Source: an uncultured Neomegalonema sp.
Lineage (GTDB): Bacteria > Pseudomonadota > Alphaproteobacteria > Rhodobacterales > Rhodobacteraceae
Reading direction: 5' to 3'
Assembly: GCA_937944035.1 (NCBI GenBank)
Contig: CALDZQ010000010.1
Coordinates: 1-6,676 of the forward strand
Length of the DNA stretch: 6,676 nucleotides
The position numbers were made by a program, and so were the translations under genes. The notes below the pieces were generated by a model. That model worked only from the letters and a program-made list of their open reading frames with translations. It searched no databases and was not told where the DNA came from. Shown here one piece after another: positions 6,335-6,676 of this stretch. The first letter of the stretch is position 1. Every line of letters starts with the position of its first letter.

Positions 6335-6368
6335 GGCAACTTGTGATTACCCTGAATCACAAGTTGCC
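6335..6368. repeat. Perfect 14-bp inverted repeat, 6-nt loop
   Basis: GGCAACTTGTGATT (6335-6348) is exactly complementary to AATCACAAGTTGCC (6355-6368), separated by ACCCTG. A perfect 14-bp dyad is unlikely by chance in a gap of this size. Neither side carries a T-tract, so an intrinsic terminator is not supported. TGTGA and TCACA are present but 10 nt apart, unlike the 6-nt spacing of CRP/FNR sites. It could be an operator upstream of the DCC gene, a 3' RNA structure of the deacetylase transcript, or a remnant of a small mobile repeat. Confidence 0.65.
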
Positions 6369-6379
6369 ACAAACAGCGC

Positions 6380-6408
6380 GCGACAAAGCCACACCACTGC
6401 GCTAATAT
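6380..6408 (+). promoter_or_regulatory. Candidate sigma-70-type promoter for the DCC-family gene
   Basis: TAATAT at 6403-6408 resembles a -10 element. GCGACA at 6380-6385 matches four of six bases of TTGACA at a 17-nt spacing. A start of transcription about 7 nt after the -10 element would fall on or beside the A of the ATG at 6415, giving a leaderless mRNA. The -35 match is weak, so this is a suggestion. Confidence 0.35.
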
Positions 6409-6414
6409 CCAATT

Positions 6415-6676
6415 ATGTCAACAGCTTACAGCTACCGCACCGCCTCCGGAATCCCCGATTTCGACGATTCCGCCCCGATCGCCTTCATGGATGGCGATTG
6501 CGCTCTGTGCAGCTTCAGCGCACGGATGATCCACCGCCTCGACCACAGCGGAACCATGAGAATCTGCCCGATACAATCGCCGCTGGGTCGTGCGATCCTG
6601 CACCATTACGATATGGCGCCGGATGATCCCGCCAGTTGGATTTTCTTGGAGGACGGCATCGCCCACAGCGATTCCA
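6415..6676 (+). CDS. DCC-family (DUF393) thiol-disulfide oxidoreductase-like protein, 5' part
   Basis: The first 87 codons of a gene that runs off the right edge. After a polar N-terminus of about 20 residues comes IAFMDGDCALC, the D-G-D-C-x-x-C motif that names the DCC family (Asp26, Asp28, Cys29, Cys32). SARMIHRLDHSGTMRICPIQSPLGRAIL and a WIFLEDG strand then follow the order usual for DUF393, whose members have about 110-150 residues. The family has a thioredoxin-like pattern and is predicted to act in thiol-disulfide exchange, but its biochemical role is poorly known. An in-frame TAA at 6403-6405 limits the start: ATG 6415 is the first possible, and no Shine-Dalgarno fits between that stop and the ATG. 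The next in-frame Met (residue 25) would cut directly into the conserved motif. No link to the transporter cluster is evident, so it is probably a separate unit. Confidence 0.85.
   Translation, partial: MSTAYSYRTASGIPDFDDSAPIAFMDGDCALCSFSARMIHRLDHSGTMRICPIQSPLGRAILHHYDMAPDDPASWIFLEDGIAHSDS

Larger units (their letters stand above)
6187..6414. other. Intergenic region with two palindromes
   Basis: This 228-nt gap is clearly more AT-rich than the flanking genes. It holds a short palindromic repeat at 6228-6247, a long perfect inverted repeat at 6335-6368 and a possible promoter just before the next gene. A 41-codon open frame (6280-6405) spans the second palindrome but has no ribosome-binding site. 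No tRNA or other known RNA was recognised. Confidence 0.6.

Noticed and set aside
6342..6361. TGTGA...TCACA as a CRP/FNR-type site
   Set aside because: The half-sites are 10 nt apart rather than 6, which breaks the spacing needed by that regulator family.
6280..6405. A 41-codon + strand open frame (starting MRTKDLPLC) in the gap before the DCC gene
   Set aside because: No Shine-Dalgarno, AT-rich base use unlike the neighbours, and it runs through the perfect palindrome, so the coding look is weak. It is in the same frame as the DCC gene but separated by a TAA. Conservation in relatives would be needed to revive it.
1..6676. CRISPR array, insertion sequence, integrase, toxin-antitoxin or defence genes
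   Set aside because: No spaced direct repeats, transposase motifs or relevant protein families were seen on either strand.

Overview
The window is a GC-rich bacterial chromosome segment with all genes on the + strand. Codon use strongly favours G/C at the third position. The twin-arginine signal on the polyamine-type binding protein, the gene order and the intergenic repeat types fit an alphaproteobacterium. That placement is an inference from style; no rRNA or other phylogenetic marker is present.

Layout. (1) 1-1182: the C-terminal part of an MFS_3-type exporter, entering from beyond the left edge and ending in a soluble monooxygenase-like tail. (2) 1183-1315: a 133-nt gap with no convincing promoter or terminator, ending in a good Shine-Dalgarno. 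(3) 1316-6186: a five-gene cluster. It encodes a Tat-exported PotD-like binding protein, a PotB-like permease, a PotC-like permease, a PotA-like ATPase and a cytosolic polysaccharide-deacetylase-fold amidohydrolase. The two permeases and the ATPase are joined by ATGA start/stop overlaps. The binding protein and first permease are separated by 58 nt holding a hairpin that buries the permease's ribosome-binding site. The ATPase and deacetylase are separated by 72 nt holding a GC-rich dyad repeat. (4) 6187-6414: a relatively AT-rich 228-nt gap with two perfect palindromes. (5) 6415 to the right edge: the start of a DCC-family (DUF393) CxxC protein with no Shine-Dalgarno, perhaps leaderless.

Working model. 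The four transporter genes make a complete type I ABC importer of the spermidine/putrescine family: one periplasmic receptor, two different membrane subunits and one ATPase with a C-terminal TOBE domain. The enzyme has no signal peptide and carries the HpPgdA/PuuE style of CE4 motifs, so it probably acts in the cytoplasm on a small amide, imide or N-acyl amine rather than on cell-wall polymer. The cluster therefore reads as import of a cationic or amide-containing small molecule followed by hydrolysis. The true substrate cannot be read from the sequence.

The genes belong to known families. The least explained parts are regulatory: the SD-sequestering hairpin at 2475-2500, the 14-bp-arm palindrome at 6335-6368 and the SD-less start at 6415. 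I did not see evidence of a new defence, mobile or RNA-guided system.
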